This document shows, one piece after another, positions 28,182-36,674 of a DNA stretch of 64,000 nucleotides. The stretch comes from Pseudolabrys sp. (GTDB taxonomy: Bacteria > Pseudomonadota > Alphaproteobacteria > Rhizobiales > Xanthobacteraceae), in assembly GCA_029980465.1 (NCBI GenBank), contig JARYIJ010000001.1:2677501-2741500 (forward strand), written 5' to 3'. The number at the start of each line of letters is the position of its first letter. Position 1 is the first letter of the stretch. The position numbers and the translations under genes are program-made. Under the pieces are notes generated by a model that saw only the letters and a program-made list of their open reading frames with translations, did not search any database and was not told the DNA's origin.

Positions 28182-28420
28182 TGGCGTCGGATCTGCTGGA
28201 GCGAATGCAACGCAATCCGGCCGGCGACTGGACGATACAAGACGTGGAGTTGTTGTGCCGGGAGCACGGCCTGTTGTTCCGTACAGGCAAAGGTTCGCAT
28301 TGCCACGCGAAACACCCCGCTGCGCGTGAAATCTTGACGATCCCGGCGCGCCGTCCGATCAAGCCGGTCTACATTCGGAAGCTGGTGCGCTATATAGAGG
28401 CGCACGGAGATATGCGATGA
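28181..28420 (+). CDS. hicA: HicA-type mRNA interferase toxin
   Basis: The 79-residue product starts at a GTG whose first G is the last base of the ruvB TAG; an inner ATG (MQRNPAGDW) is an alternative. It has the small dsRBD-like HicA fold, with the catalytic histidine in FRTGKGSHCHAKH (His40) and the following IPARRPIKPVYIRKLVRYI helix. HicA cleaves mRNA and is neutralised by HicB. Its TGA overlaps the hicB ATG. Confidence 0.88.
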   Translation: MASDLLERMQRNPAGDWTIQDVELLCREHGLLFRTGKGSHCHAKHPAAREILTIPARRPIKPVYIRKLVRYIEAHGDMR

Positions 28421-28638
28421 AGCTCGAATATGCGGTGCGCATAGAGCGGTTGGCGGAGAGCGACGGTGGCGGCTATCTTGCCACCGTCCCCGACCTGCCG
28501 GGTTGCATGTCGGATGGCGAGACGCCGGAAGAAGCACTGAAAAACGTGCAGGACGCGATCTCGTCCTGGATCGAATCCGCCAAGGAATGGAAGCAGGACG
28601 TTCCCAAGCCGTCGCCGCCGATGGCCAGGGCCGGATAA
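28417..28638 (+). CDS. hicB: HicB-type antitoxin
   Basis: The 73-residue product starts in the ATGA overlap with hicA. The partial RNase-H-like HicB fold is shown by YLATVPDLPGCMSDGETPEEALKNVQDAI. The protein is short and lacks an obvious C-terminal DNA-binding domain, so autoregulation may be weak or depend on the ruvB promoter. It should bind and silence HicA. Confidence 0.88.
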   Translation: MKLEYAVRIERLAESDGGGYLATVPDLPGCMSDGETPEEALKNVQDAISSWIESAKEWKQDVPKPSPPMARAG

Positions 28639-28728
28639 TCGCAATCGAGTCTGCCCCGGCTTGTCCCGGCCGCCGTCATGGTCTTTGATGGGCCTCCTCG
28701 CGCGTAATCTCGAACCGTCGGAGCGACC

Positions 28729-29076
28729 ATGCCGATCGAGGCCCGTTACCTTTTCATCGCCAGTATGGATGTCGACGCCGACAAGGAAGCGATCTTCAAC
28801 GAGGTCTACGACACCGAGCACATTCCGAACCTGCTGCGCGTTCCGGGGGTCCGCTCGGTCAACCGGCTGAAGGGCGAGCCGTTCGCGGTGAGCATCGGCG
28901 GCACCCTCAACCAGGTCGCGCACAAGGGCCCGGTCTACAGCGCGATCTACGAGCTCGACAGCCCGGACGTGCTGACCAGCCCGCAATGGGCGAGCGCGGT
29001 CGAGGCCGGCCGCTGGCCCACGGCGGTGCGGCCCTACACGCGCAACCGGCAGCACGCGCTGTTCAAGGTGCAGTAG
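28729..29076 (+). CDS. Small ferredoxin-fold (dimeric alpha-beta barrel, EthD-like) protein
   Basis: The 115-residue product starts MPIEARYLFIASMDVDADKEAIFNEVYDTEHIPNLLRVPGV, the betaalphabeta pattern of dimeric alpha-beta barrel proteins such as EthD, where the segment around the His of TEHIP is conserved. Function is unknown; such proteins often act as small monooxygenases or isomerases or as partners of catabolic enzymes. Confidence 0.6.
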   Translation: MPIEARYLFIASMDVDADKEAIFNEVYDTEHIPNLLRVPGVRSVNRLKGEPFAVSIGGTLNQVAHKGPVYSAIYELDSPDVLTSPQWASAVEAGRWPTAVRPYTRNRQHALFKVQ

Positions 29077-29097
29077 CGCCGTCTTTCGGTGAGCGTC

Positions 29098-29547
29098 ATG
29101 AGGTCTCTTGACGGCGACATCCGCGATGGCCGCCATATCATGCCGGTGCGGGTCTATTACGAGGACACCGACTTCACCGGCATCGTCTATCACGCCAACT
29201 ACCTGCGCTTCATGGAGCGCGGCCGCACCAACTACCTGCGGCTGATCGGCGCCAACCATCGCGCGCTGTTCGAGGAGACCGAGAAGGAGGCGCCGGGCTT
29301 CGCCTTCGTCGTGCGCCACATGACGCTCGATTTCCTGCGCCCGGCGCGCATGGACGACATCCTCGAGATCGTCACGGCGCCGCACGAGGTGCGCGGCGCC
29401 TCGATCACGCTGCATCAGAAGGTGATGCGCGGCGACGAGCTGCTGGTCGAGGCGCGGGTCCAGGTCGCGTTCATCTCGCGCGGGCGGGCGCAGCGCATCC
29501 CGATGCCGCTGCGCCAGGCGATGCAGGCGGACCGGGCCAGGCATTGA
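29098..29547 (+). CDS. ybgC: Tol-Pal-associated acyl-CoA thioesterase YbgC
   Basis: ATG at 29098 gives 149 residues; a GTG at 29089 is possible. The hotdog-fold active site YYEDTDFTGIVYHANYLRFMERGR, with its catalytic aspartate, identifies the 4-hydroxybenzoyl-CoA-thioesterase-like YbgC group. YbgC normally heads the tol-pal operon. Here tolQ begins 3.4 kb downstream, with accessory DNA between. Confidence 0.93.
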   Translation: MRSLDGDIRDGRHIMPVRVYYEDTDFTGIVYHANYLRFMERGRTNYLRLIGANHRALFEETEKEAPGFAFVVRHMTLDFLRPARMDDILEIVTAPHEVRGASITLHQKVMRGDELLVEARVQVAFISRGRAQRIPMPLRQAMQADRARH

Positions 29548-29628
29548 GCTACGGGCACCTGAGTGCGTGAGGCAGAGACGCACGAATAACGCTCCTCCTC
29601 ATCCTGAGAGTATGACTCGAAAAGAGCC

Positions 29629-29850
29629 CGTCAAAATCAAGGACGTGTCCCGGACGCGGTGCAGCACGAGCCATCAGCGCGTTTACGTGCGTCGTCGACG
29701 CGCTATGGCGAAGTGATGCACCGCAGAGCCGGGACCCCGGTTATACGCAAAGAAACCGGGGTCCCCGGGTCTGCAGCGCATCGTTTCACGCTGCGCTGCG
29801 CCCGGGACACGAGCTTGAAAACCCGGAATCATTTTCAAGTCAGACTCTGA
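29629..29850 (-). repeat. REP-like element, family A, left inverted copy around the alkyltransferase gene
   Basis: Read on the minus strand it runs GTCTGAC...ATGATTCCGGGTTTTC...GTCCCGGGCGCAGCGCAGC...CCGCGTCCGGGACACG...TTGATTTTGAC. The same order appears on the plus strand at 30672-30886. The two copies are clearly homologous and face each other across the ogt gene. It accounts for nearly all of the 29548-29903 gap. Confidence 0.85.
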
Positions 29851-29903
29851 GGCGTCCGCGAAATCGGGTGGCGTCTCGCCATGGACGCCATATATTTAGC
29901 ACG

Positions 29904-30473
29904 ATGCCCGAGATTTCATTCGCGATCTTCGACACCGCGCTCGGCGAATGCGGAATCGCCTGGGGCGAGGGCGGCATCGTCGCCGTGCGCACGCCCGAGG
30001 CTGGCGACAAGGTGCGCGCGCGGCTTCTCAAGCGCTTTCCCTCGGCGCGCGAGCAGGCGCCGCCGCCGGACGTCGCGCGCGTCGTCGCCGACATCGTCGC
30101 GGTCATGAGCGGCGAGCCGCGCGACCTGACCTATGCCGCGCTCGACATGCGCGCCATTCCCGACTTCAACCGCAAGGTCTACGCCGTCGCGCAGGGCATT
30201 CCGTTCGGCAAGACGCTGACCTATGGCGAGGTTGCGGCGCGGCTCGGCGACAGGCTGCTGGCGCGCGACGTCGGCCAGGCGCTCGGGCAGAATCCGTTTC
30301 CGATCGTGGTGCCGTGTCACCGCGTCCTGGCCGCGAGCGGCAAAACCGGCGGCTTCTCCGCGCCCGGCGGCGTCACGACGAAGATGAAGATGCTGACGGT
30401 CGAGCGCGCCCAGCCAAGCGGGCCGACGCTGTTCGACGACCTGCCGCTGGCGGTGCGGCCTCGGCAGGGCTGA
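29904..30473 (+). CDS. ogt: Methylated-DNA-[protein]-cysteine S-methyltransferase
   Basis: The ATG at 29904 gives 189 residues. The C-terminal domain carries the suicidal alkyl-acceptor motif VVPCHRVLAASGKTGGF (Cys138), the DNA-binding helix TYGEVAARLG, and the Asn hinge ALGQNPFP. It repairs O6-alkylguanine by irreversible transfer to cysteine. There is no Ada domain, so it is Ogt-like. It lies alone between two inverted family A repeats. Confidence 0.93.
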   Translation: MPEISFAIFDTALGECGIAWGEGGIVAVRTPEAGDKVRARLLKRFPSAREQAPPPDVARVVADIVAVMSGEPRDLTYAALDMRAIPDFNRKVYAVAQGIPFGKTLTYGEVAARLGDRLLARDVGQALGQNPFPIVVPCHRVLAASGKTGGFSAPGGVTTKMKMLTVERAQPSGPTLFDDLPLAVRPRQG

Positions 30474-30520
30474 GGCCGGCCGCCGGTAACGCAATCGGCG
30501 TCATCGTCCGCGAAAACGGA

Positions 30521-30560
30521 CGATCCAGTACTCAATGAGTCGATCCGGCATTCAATGAGT
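30521..30560. repeat. 20-bp tandem duplication
   Basis: CGATCCAGTACTCAATGAGT (30521-30540) is followed directly by a copy with three substitutions (30541-30560). It lies 48 nt after the ogt stop. Confidence 0.7.
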
Positions 30561-30588
30561 CAGAGCGATAATCAGCGCCACCTTTACT

Positions 30589-30637
30589 GGATCACCCGCT
30601 GGAGCCTGCGCCCGCGAAGGCGGGTGCGGGTGATGAC
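30589..30637. repeat. REP-like palindrome
   Basis: TGGATCACCCGC and, after an inner CGCCCGCGAAGGCGGG hairpin, GCGGGTGATGAC form the outer stem. Confidence 0.65.
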
Positions 30638-30671
30638 AGCCGAAGGACGAGGAAGGGACGTCACACCGCCT

Positions 30672-30886
30672 CATCCTGGGAGTCTGACCGGAAATGATTC
30701 CGGGTTTTCAGCTCATGTCCCGGGCGCAGCGCAGCACGAAGTGATGCGCTGCAGACCCGGGATCCCGGTTTCTTGCCTATAACCGGGGTCCCGGCTCTGC
30801 GGTGCACCACCTCGCCATAAGCGCGAGCAAGGGCGCTTATGGCTCGTGCTGCACCGCGTCCGGGACACGCCGTTGATTTTGACAAG
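30672..30886 (+). repeat. REP-like element, family A, right inverted copy
   Basis: Contains GTCTGACC, GATTCCGGGTTTTC, GTCCCGGGCGCAGCGCAGCA, ATGCGCTGCAGACCCGGG, ACCGGGGTCCCGGCTCTGCG, CACCGCGTCCGGGACACG and TTGATTTTGAC in order. This matches the reverse complement of 29629-29850 apart from the inner hairpin (here CATAAGCGCGAGCAAGGGCG). Confidence 0.85.
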
Positions 30887-30901
30887 CGAGACGCGCTGCC
30901 G

Positions 30902-30930
30902 CGCCTGCTCCTCACCGTGAGGAGCAGGCG
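30902..30930. other. Near-perfect 14-bp-arm palindrome
   Basis: CGCCTGCTCCTCAC-C-GTGAGGAGCAGGCG is a perfect inverted repeat with a single central base, lying 21 nt before the promoter at 30951. It may terminate or insulate transcription, or be another repeat. Confidence 0.75.
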
Positions 30931-30950
30931 GTGCCCAGCCGCAACGGCGC

Positions 30951-30978
30951 TTGACATTTATTCCTATAGGATTATAGT
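30951..30978 (+). promoter_or_regulatory. Strong sigma-70-type promoter with palindrome in the spacer
   Basis: A perfect -35 TTGACA (30951-30956), a 16-bp spacer and -10 TATAGT (30973-30978). The spacer holds the perfect 10-bp palindrome TCCTATAGGA (30962-30971), a likely repressor site. It points right into a 450-nt stretch without a convincing gene. Confidence 0.6.
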
Positions 30979-30985
30979 CAGAAAA

Positions 30986-31439
30986 TCCTGTCCCATTCGA
31001 GGGGCGTGTCGCGAACGTCACGAGACGCGGGGCAGGGAGGCCGGGACGGCGATTGCCGACCGGCCGTGCGATGGCCGGCGCGCGGCAGACGTGACGCGCG
31101 TCCGGACGGGACCCAAGTCGCGGCCCGCGGGCCGGCTGCCCGCACGCGGTGGAGGTCTGTCCACCGGGGTTACGCGAAGCAAGTCCCGCCCCATCGCGCG
31201 CGGGACGCCGGTTTTCGGCGGACTTGCGGTTTATTCGACTTCGGCATGCCTCGTTGCCGCGAGGCGGCGAGGTCCGTGGGTCCGGTTGGTTCAGGAGCCA
31301 ACGCGAGACCCGGCGTTCCGCGCGCCCTCATCGTTCGGGGGGGCAGGACGGACGGCGAAGCAGGCGACCGGCGTTCCCCGCGCCGGCCAAACAACAGGGG
31401 CCATGACGCACGCCCGGCCTTCATGTAAAGACGATTCAC
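30986..31439. other. Gene-free stretch downstream of the promoter
   Basis: No reading frame here has a credible start, ribosome site or protein-like composition. It is very GC-rich, with short GC palindromes and a near-repeat CGGCGTTCCGCGCGCC / CGGCGTTCCCCGCGCC (31312- and 31369-). It may be a long 5' leader of the TetR gene or encode an RNA. Confidence 0.4.
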
Positions 31440-32075
31440 ATGCGATGGACCAAGCACGGCGACGGCACCCGCGGCTATCATCACGGCAACCTCAAGGAAG
31501 CCCTGATGCGCGCCGCGCTCGAGCTCATTCGCGAGAAGGGCCCGGCCGGCTTCACCTTCGCCGAGGCGGCGCGCTGGGCCGGCGTGTCGCCGGCCGCGCC
31601 GTACCGTCATTTTCGCGACCGCGACGAGTTGCTGGCGAGCGTCGCGCTGCAGGGCTTCGAACGTTTCGCGGCGATGCTGACGACGGCGTGGAACGGCGGC
31701 CGTCCGACGCCGCGCCAGGCCTTCGACCAACTGGGCAAGGCCTATCTCGCCTTTGCGCGCACCGAGCCGGCGTATTACTCGGCGATGTTCGAGGCCGGCA
31801 TTCCGCTGCACAACAATCCCGAGCTGCTCGCCGCCAGCGAGCGCGCCTTCGCGGTGCTGCGCGACGCGACCGAGGCGCTGATCGCCGGCATGCCGGCCGG
31901 CAAGCGGCCGCCGGTGCTGATGATGGCGCTGCACATCTGGGCGCTGTCGCACGGCATCGCTTCGCTGTTCGGCCGCGGCGACGCGGCCCGCCGCGCATTG
32001 CCGATGTCGCCCGAGGAGCTGCTGGAGGCTGGCGTGCTGCTGTATCTCCAGGGCCTCGGGGTTGCGAAAAACTGA
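31440..32075 (+). CDS. TetR/AcrR-family transcriptional regulator with WHG-type C-terminal domain
   Basis: The 211-residue product has an N-terminal TetR helix-turn-helix (about residues 15-62: EALMRAALELIREKGPAGF, then AARWAGVSPAAPYRHFRDRDELL). The ligand domain contains ALHIWALSHGIASLFG, the WHG-type motif. TetR proteins repress nearby genes until they bind a ligand. A palindrome overlapping the promoter of the next gene (32215-32233) is a natural candidate operator. Confidence 0.9.
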   Translation: MRWTKHGDGTRGYHHGNLKEALMRAALELIREKGPAGFTFAEAARWAGVSPAAPYRHFRDRDELLASVALQGFERFAAMLTTAWNGGRPTPRQAFDQLGKAYLAFARTEPAYYSAMFEAGIPLHNNPELLAASERAFAVLRDATEALIAGMPAGKRPPVLMMALHIWALSHGIASLFGRGDAARRALPMSPEELLEAGVLLYLQGLGVAKN

Positions 32076-32191
32076 CGCAGCCGATCTGGCGCCGCGCCGA
32101 GGCCTCACCCACATCGAGCAGCGGCGTTGAGTGGCGGCCCCGCAAACGCTCTGGGAACCCACGTCGTTTCACCGCCCCGCCCGGACCCCCC

Positions 32192-32233
32192 TTGACACCT
32201 GAAGCCGTTTGCGTATGTTAATGTTATTAACAT
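32192..32233 (+). promoter_or_regulatory. Promoter with operator-like palindrome before the DUF2852 gene
   Basis: -35 TTGACA (32192-32197), 16-bp spacer, -10 TATGTT (32214-32219). The perfect inverted repeat ATGTTAAT-GTT-ATTAACAT (32215-32233) covers the -10 and the presumed start site, an arrangement typical of repression. It lies 17 nt before the ATG at 32251. The TetR gene upstream is the obvious candidate regulator, by inference. Confidence 0.6.
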
Positions 32234-32250
32234 TCACTCGTGAGGCTCCC

Positions 32251-32664
32251 ATGCCCATCACTGCCAAGCTCGATGAATTCGGAAGGCCGGCCTGGATCGC
32301 GGCCATGATCCTCGGCTTCGTCGTCTGGTGGCCGGTTGGCCTGTCGATCCTCGCTTTCCTGATATGGAGCGGACGGATGGGTTGCGGACACCACTACGGT
32401 CACTGGAACTGGAAGATGGAGCGCATGCAGCGGAAAATGGACTGGATGCGCTCGAAGATGGCCGGCTCGGGCTTCGGTCCCTCGAGCGGCAATCGCGCCT
32501 TCGACGACTATCGCGCCGAGACGTTGCGCCGGCTCGAAGAGGAGCAGCGCGAATTCCGCGAGTTTCTGGAGCGGCTGCGCTTCGCCAAGGACAAGACCGA
32601 GTTCGACCAGTTCATGGCCGAACGCCGCAATCGTCCGCAGCCGGACGCGCCGACTCAGAACTGA
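32251..32664 (+). CDS. DUF2852-family membrane protein
   Basis: ATG at 32251 (MPITAKLDEFGRPAWIAAMI) gives 137 residues. One transmembrane helix (AAMILGFVVWWPVGLSILAFLIW, about residues 13-35) is followed by a His/Trp/Met-rich amphipathic stretch and an acidic coiled region (ETLRRLEEEQREFREFLERL). This is the DUF2852 layout; function is unknown. It has its own promoter, palindrome and terminator, so it is probably a monocistronic regulated unit. Confidence 0.82.
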   Translation: MPITAKLDEFGRPAWIAAMILGFVVWWPVGLSILAFLIWSGRMGCGHHYGHWNWKMERMQRKMDWMRSKMAGSGFGPSSGNRAFDDYRAETLRRLEEEQREFREFLERLRFAKDKTEFDQFMAERRNRPQPDAPTQN

Positions 32665-32704
32665 GTCCAAGTCTGAGCCGGCGTTCCCCGACGCCAAACC
32701 GGAG

Positions 32705-32735
32705 AAAGGCCGCTCCTCACAGGGCGGCCTTTTTC
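32705..32735 (+). terminator. Intrinsic terminator after the DUF2852 gene
   Basis: AAAGGCCGC - TCCTCACAGG - GCGGCC followed by TTTTTT forms a GC-rich stem with a T run, 40 nt after the stop codon. Confidence 0.85.
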
Positions 32736-32759
32736 ATTTGCGCCGGTGCCGGCTTCTCG

Positions 32760-32780
32760 CTAACTCGGCCTTAACCATAA
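32760..32780 (+). promoter_or_regulatory. CtrA-like motif upstream of tolQ
   Basis: CTAA-CTCGGCC-TTAACC matches the TTAA-N7-TTAA(C) pattern bound by CtrA with one mismatch. The extended TTAACCATAA recurs at 36526 upstream of pal. It lies about 210 nt before the tolQ start. The rest of 32740-32985 shows no gene. Confidence 0.35.
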
Positions 32781-32985
32781 TCGGCGCTGGTTAGAGGCCG
32801 CCACCGCAGCGTTTGCGCCCTAGTTCGGTCAATTTTCGCGGGATTTCCTCGTACGGGGACACTCACGTGAGGCCGCCACTTCGGCGCCGCGATGACGCGG
32901 GACCGACCGGAGCGCAATTCGCGCCGGTCGAATGCCTCGCCCGTTTTCCACATCCGGAGCGGGCAGCCGAAAGGGACGGGCCTGC

Positions 32986-33699
<714 letters not shown>

Positions 33700-33725
33700 C
33701 GCTCGCTCAAGGTGGGGACCGCTTG

Positions 33726-34175
33726 ATGGCCGCCAACGCAGGCACACCGATGATCGGCAGACGGCGCCGTGGCGGCCGCCGCAACGTCATGAGCGAGATC
33801 AACGTCACGCCGATGGTCGACGTGATGCTGGTGCTGCTCATCATTTTCATGGTGTCGGCGCCGCTGCTCACCGTCGGCGTGCCGATCGACTTGCCGCAGA
33901 GCCAGGCCACCAGCCTCGGCCAGGACAAGGAGCCGCTGACCCTGTCCGTGAACGAGAAGGGCCAGATATTTCTGCAGAACAGCGAGATCAAGCTCGACGA
34001 TCTCGTTCCCAAGCTCAAGGCCGTGGCCGACGCCCGCGGCGGCGTCGATGCGCGCATTTACGTGCGGGGCGACAAGAAGGTCGATTACGGGACGATGATG
34101 CAGGTGATGGGGCGGCTGTCCGCCGCGGGCTTCCATCGCGTCGCGCTGGTGACCGAACAGGAGCAGGGCTCGTAG
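33726..34175 (+). CDS. tolR: Tol-Pal system protein TolR
   Basis: The 149-residue product has a single N-terminal membrane helix with the proton-carrying aspartate in NVTPMVDVMLVLLIIFMVSAPLL, and a periplasmic domain ending GRLSAAGFHRVALVTEQ. It partners TolQ as MotB/ExbD partners their channels. The ATG at 33726 is preferred over a TTG one codon earlier. Confidence 0.95.
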   Translation: MAANAGTPMIGRRRRGGRRNVMSEINVTPMVDVMLVLLIIFMVSAPLLTVGVPIDLPQSQATSLGQDKEPLTLSVNEKGQIFLQNSEIKLDDLVPKLKAVADARGGVDARIYVRGDKKVDYGTMMQVMGRLSAAGFHRVALVTEQEQGS

Positions 34176-34181
34176 CGCCTC

Positions 34182-35108
34182 ATGCAGATCGAGTTCAGAT
34201 CCGCCTCGGTCATCTCGGCCTGCCTTCATGCCGGCGTGCTGGCGTTCGCGCTCTTCACGTTCTCCGGCTCGACCCTCGACGCCAAGCCGCCGGATTCGAT
34301 GCCGATCGATCTCGTCAGCGTCAACGACTTCAGCAAGATGATGAAGGGCGCCAAGGAAGCGCCGAAGGCCGACAAGCCGAAGCCGCTGGTCGAGAAAAAG
34401 GCCGACGAGCAGAAGACGCCCGACGACATCAAGGCGAAGGTCGACGAAAAGAAGAAGCCGCTCGAGACGGCCAAGGCGGAGCCAACGCCGCCGCCCGAGC
34501 CGAAGCCCGATCCGATCGCCGAGAAGCTCAAGCAGCAACCGCCGCCGACGGCCGAGCCGAAGCCGGACGACAAGGCGGACAAGAAGCCGGAGCCCAAGCC
34601 CCAACAGAAGGCCGACGCCAAGCCGCAGAAGGTTGACAAGCTGCCGCCGCGCAAGCCGCCGGAAAAGCCGCAGCCGAAATTCGACGCCGACAAGATCGCC
34701 GCGCTGCTCGACAAGCGCGAGGCGAAGCGCGAGGCGGCGACCGGCAGCCAGCTCAACAGTGCGGCGACGCTCGGCTCCGCCAATGGCGCCGACGCGCAAC
34801 TGTCGCAGAGCGAGATCGACGCGCTGAGGGCGCGGCTGCGCCAGTGCTGGAATCCGCCGGTCGGCGCCTCGGACGTGCAGCACCTGGAGGTCGTGTTCCG
34901 CGTCCTGTTCAAGCGCGACGGCGCGATCGCCTATGAGCCGCAACTGGTTCGCGGCACGGCGTCGCAGTTCGGCCCCGCGCTCGCGGAAAGCGCCAAGCGC
35001 GCGCTGCTGCAATGCCAGCCCTACAAAATGCTCAAGCCCGAGCACTACGAGCAATGGAAGGATATGGAGATCACGTTCGATCCTCGCGACATGTTCGGGG
35101 GCGGCTGA
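34182..35108 (+). CDS. tolA: Tol-Pal system protein TolA
   Basis: The 308-residue product has an N-terminal membrane helix ([20 protein letters not shown]), a long central region rich in Lys, Pro, Ala and Glu (about residues 60-195) spanning the periplasm, and a C-terminal domain with [21 protein letters not shown]. TolA links the energised inner-membrane complex to Pal and TolB. It starts 6 nt after tolR. Confidence 0.92.
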   Translation: MQIEFRSASVISACLHAGVLAFALFTFSGSTLDAKPPDSMPIDLVSVNDFSKMMKGAKEAPKADKPKPLVEKKADEQKTPDDIKAKVDEKKKPLETAKAEPTPPPEPKPDPIAEKLKQQPPPTAEPKPDDKADKKPEPKPQQKADAKPQKVDKLPPRKPPEKPQPKFDADKIAALLDKREAKREAATGSQLNSAATLGSANGADAQLSQSEIDALRARLRQCWNPPVGASDVQHLEVVFRVLFKRDGAIAYEPQLVRGTASQFGPALAESAKRALLQCQPYKMLKPEHYEQWKDMEITFDPRDMFGGG

Positions 35109-35128
35109 ACGTCTCGAAACGACTCGTC

Positions 35129-36490
35129 ATGACCAAACCCATCATTCGCCCCACCTCACCGTTTCTCCCGTTGTCGCGCCGCAGCCTGCTGGCCGGTGCA
35201 AGTGCCGGCGCGGCGCTCGCGCTCGCGACCGGTCCCGCTTCGGCCGTCGTCCGGCTCGACGTCACGCAAGGCAACGTGCAGCCGATGCCGATCGCGCTGC
35301 CGGACTTCGTATCCGGCGCGCCGGCCGAAAGCGGCGTGGCGCGCGACGTCACCAACATCATCGCCGCGAACCTGCAGCGCAGCGGCCTGTTCGCGCCGAT
35401 CAACCCGGCGGCCTATATCGAGAAGGTGTCGAACTCCGACGCGGTGCCGCATTTCGCGGACTGGCGCGCGATCAACGCGCAGGCGCTGGTGGTCGGGCGC
35501 ATCACCAAGCAGAACGACGGGCGGCTCAAGGCCGAGTTCCGTCTCTGGGACGTTTTCGCCGGCCAGCAGCTCACCGGCCAGCAGTATTTCACGACTCCGG
35601 ACAACTGGCGTCGCGTCGCCCACATCATTTCCGACGCCATTTACGAGCGCCTGACCGGAGAAAAGGGCTACTTCGACACCCGCATCGTGTTCGTCGACGA
35701 AACCGGCCCGAAGGAGCGCCGCATCAAGCGGCTGGCGCTGATGGATCAGGACGGCGCCAATGTGCGCTACCTGACGCGCGGCGACGATCTCGTGCTGACG
35801 CCGCGCTTCAATCCGTCGACCCAGGAGATCACGTACATGTCGTACGGGCAGGGTCAGCCGCGCGTCTATCTGCTCAACATCGAGACCGGGCAACGGGAGA
35901 TCGTCGGCGACTTCCCCGGCATGTCGTTCGCGCCGCGTTTCTCGCCGGACGGCCAGAAGGTCATCCTCAGCCTCCAGCAGGGCGCCAACTCGAACCTGTA
36001 CGTGATGGACCTGCGCTCGAAGGCGACCACCCGGCTCACCGACACGCAGGCGATCGACACGTCGCCGTGCTACTCGCCGGACGGCAAATACATTTGTTTC
36101 GAAAGCGACCGCGGCGGCGGCCAGCAGGTCTACGTCATGCCGGCGGGCGGCGGCCCGGCCCAGCGCATCAGTTTCGGCCAGGGCCAGCACTCGACGCCGG
36201 TGTGGTCGCCGCGCGGCGACTACATCGCCTTCACCGGACAGTCGAACGACAAGGCCGGCCAGTTCACCATCGGCGTGCTCAAGCCGGACGGCTCGGGCGA
36301 GCGCATTCTCACCGCGAGTTTCCACAACGAAGGCCCGACCTGGGCGCCGAACGGCCGCGTCATCATGTTCTTCCGCGATCTCGGCCCGGGCCCGAATCTG
36401 TTCACGGTCGACATCACGGGACGCAACGAGCTCAAGGTTCCAACCCCGAGCTACGCGTCGGACCCGGCGTGGTCGCCACTTTTGTCCTGA
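35129..36490 (+). CDS. tolB: Tol-Pal system beta-propeller protein TolB
   Basis: The 453-residue product begins [12 protein letters not shown] with a twin-arginine-like leader [15 protein letters not shown]. An N-terminal alpha/beta domain (about residues 40-170) precedes the six-bladed propeller with repeats such as [28 protein letters not shown] and [12 protein letters not shown]. Periplasmic TolB binds Pal and releases it from peptidoglycan when pulled by TolA. The leader suggests Tat rather than Sec export. Confidence 0.95.
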   Translation: MTKPIIRPTSPFLPLSRRSLLAGASAGAALALATGPASAVVRLDVTQGNVQPMPIALPDFVSGAPAESGVARDVTNIIAANLQRSGLFAPINPAAYIEKVSNSDAVPHFADWRAINAQALVVGRITKQNDGRLKAEFRLWDVFAGQQLTGQQYFTTPDNWRRVAHIISDAIYERLTGEKGYFDTRIVFVDETGPKERRIKRLALMDQDGANVRYLTRGDDLVLTPRFNPSTQEITYMSYGQGQPRVYLLNIETGQREIVGDFPGMSFAPRFSPDGQKVILSLQQGANSNLYVMDLRSKATTRLTDTQAIDTSPCYSPDGKYICFESDRGGGQQVYVMPAGGGPAQRISFGQGQHSTPVWSPRGDYIAFTGQSNDKAGQFTIGVLKPDGSGERILTASFHNEGPTWAPNGRVIMFFRDLGPGPNLFTVDITGRNELKVPTPSYASDPAWSPLLS

Positions 36491-36543
36491 TTGAAACCGA
36501 AGGCCGCCACATTTTTACCCGCGTTTAACCATAACGCTCGGTT

Positions 36544-36564
36544 TCCGCTTTCAAGCGGATTTTT
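36544..36564 (+). terminator. Terminator-like hairpin between tolB and pal
   Basis: TCCGCTT-TC-AAGCGGA followed by TTTTT, 53 nt after the tolB stop. It could terminate or attenuate tolQRAB transcription, with pal relying on its own promoter. Confidence 0.7.
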
Positions 36565-36600
36565 CTCAAGCGCGGAAAGCCCTCATCAAGGTTGACGGAA

Positions 36601-36617
36601 CGTTCGCTTAACGAACG
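36601..36617. promoter_or_regulatory. Palindrome upstream of pal
   Basis: CGTTCG-CTTAA-CGAACG is a perfect 6-bp inverted repeat, preceded by a -35-like TTGACG (36592). It lies about 58 nt before the pal start and may be an operator; the promoter assignment is weak. Confidence 0.35.
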
Positions 36618-36674
36618 GCCTGCTAGACCCAACGCTCCGGGCGAATTGTACGCGTGCGAAATGGAGGCTCCGGA

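Noticed and set aside
30986..31439. Several overlapping open frames of 85-140 codons before the TetR gene
   Set aside because: None has a ribosome site, motif or normal composition; the openness follows from very high GC.
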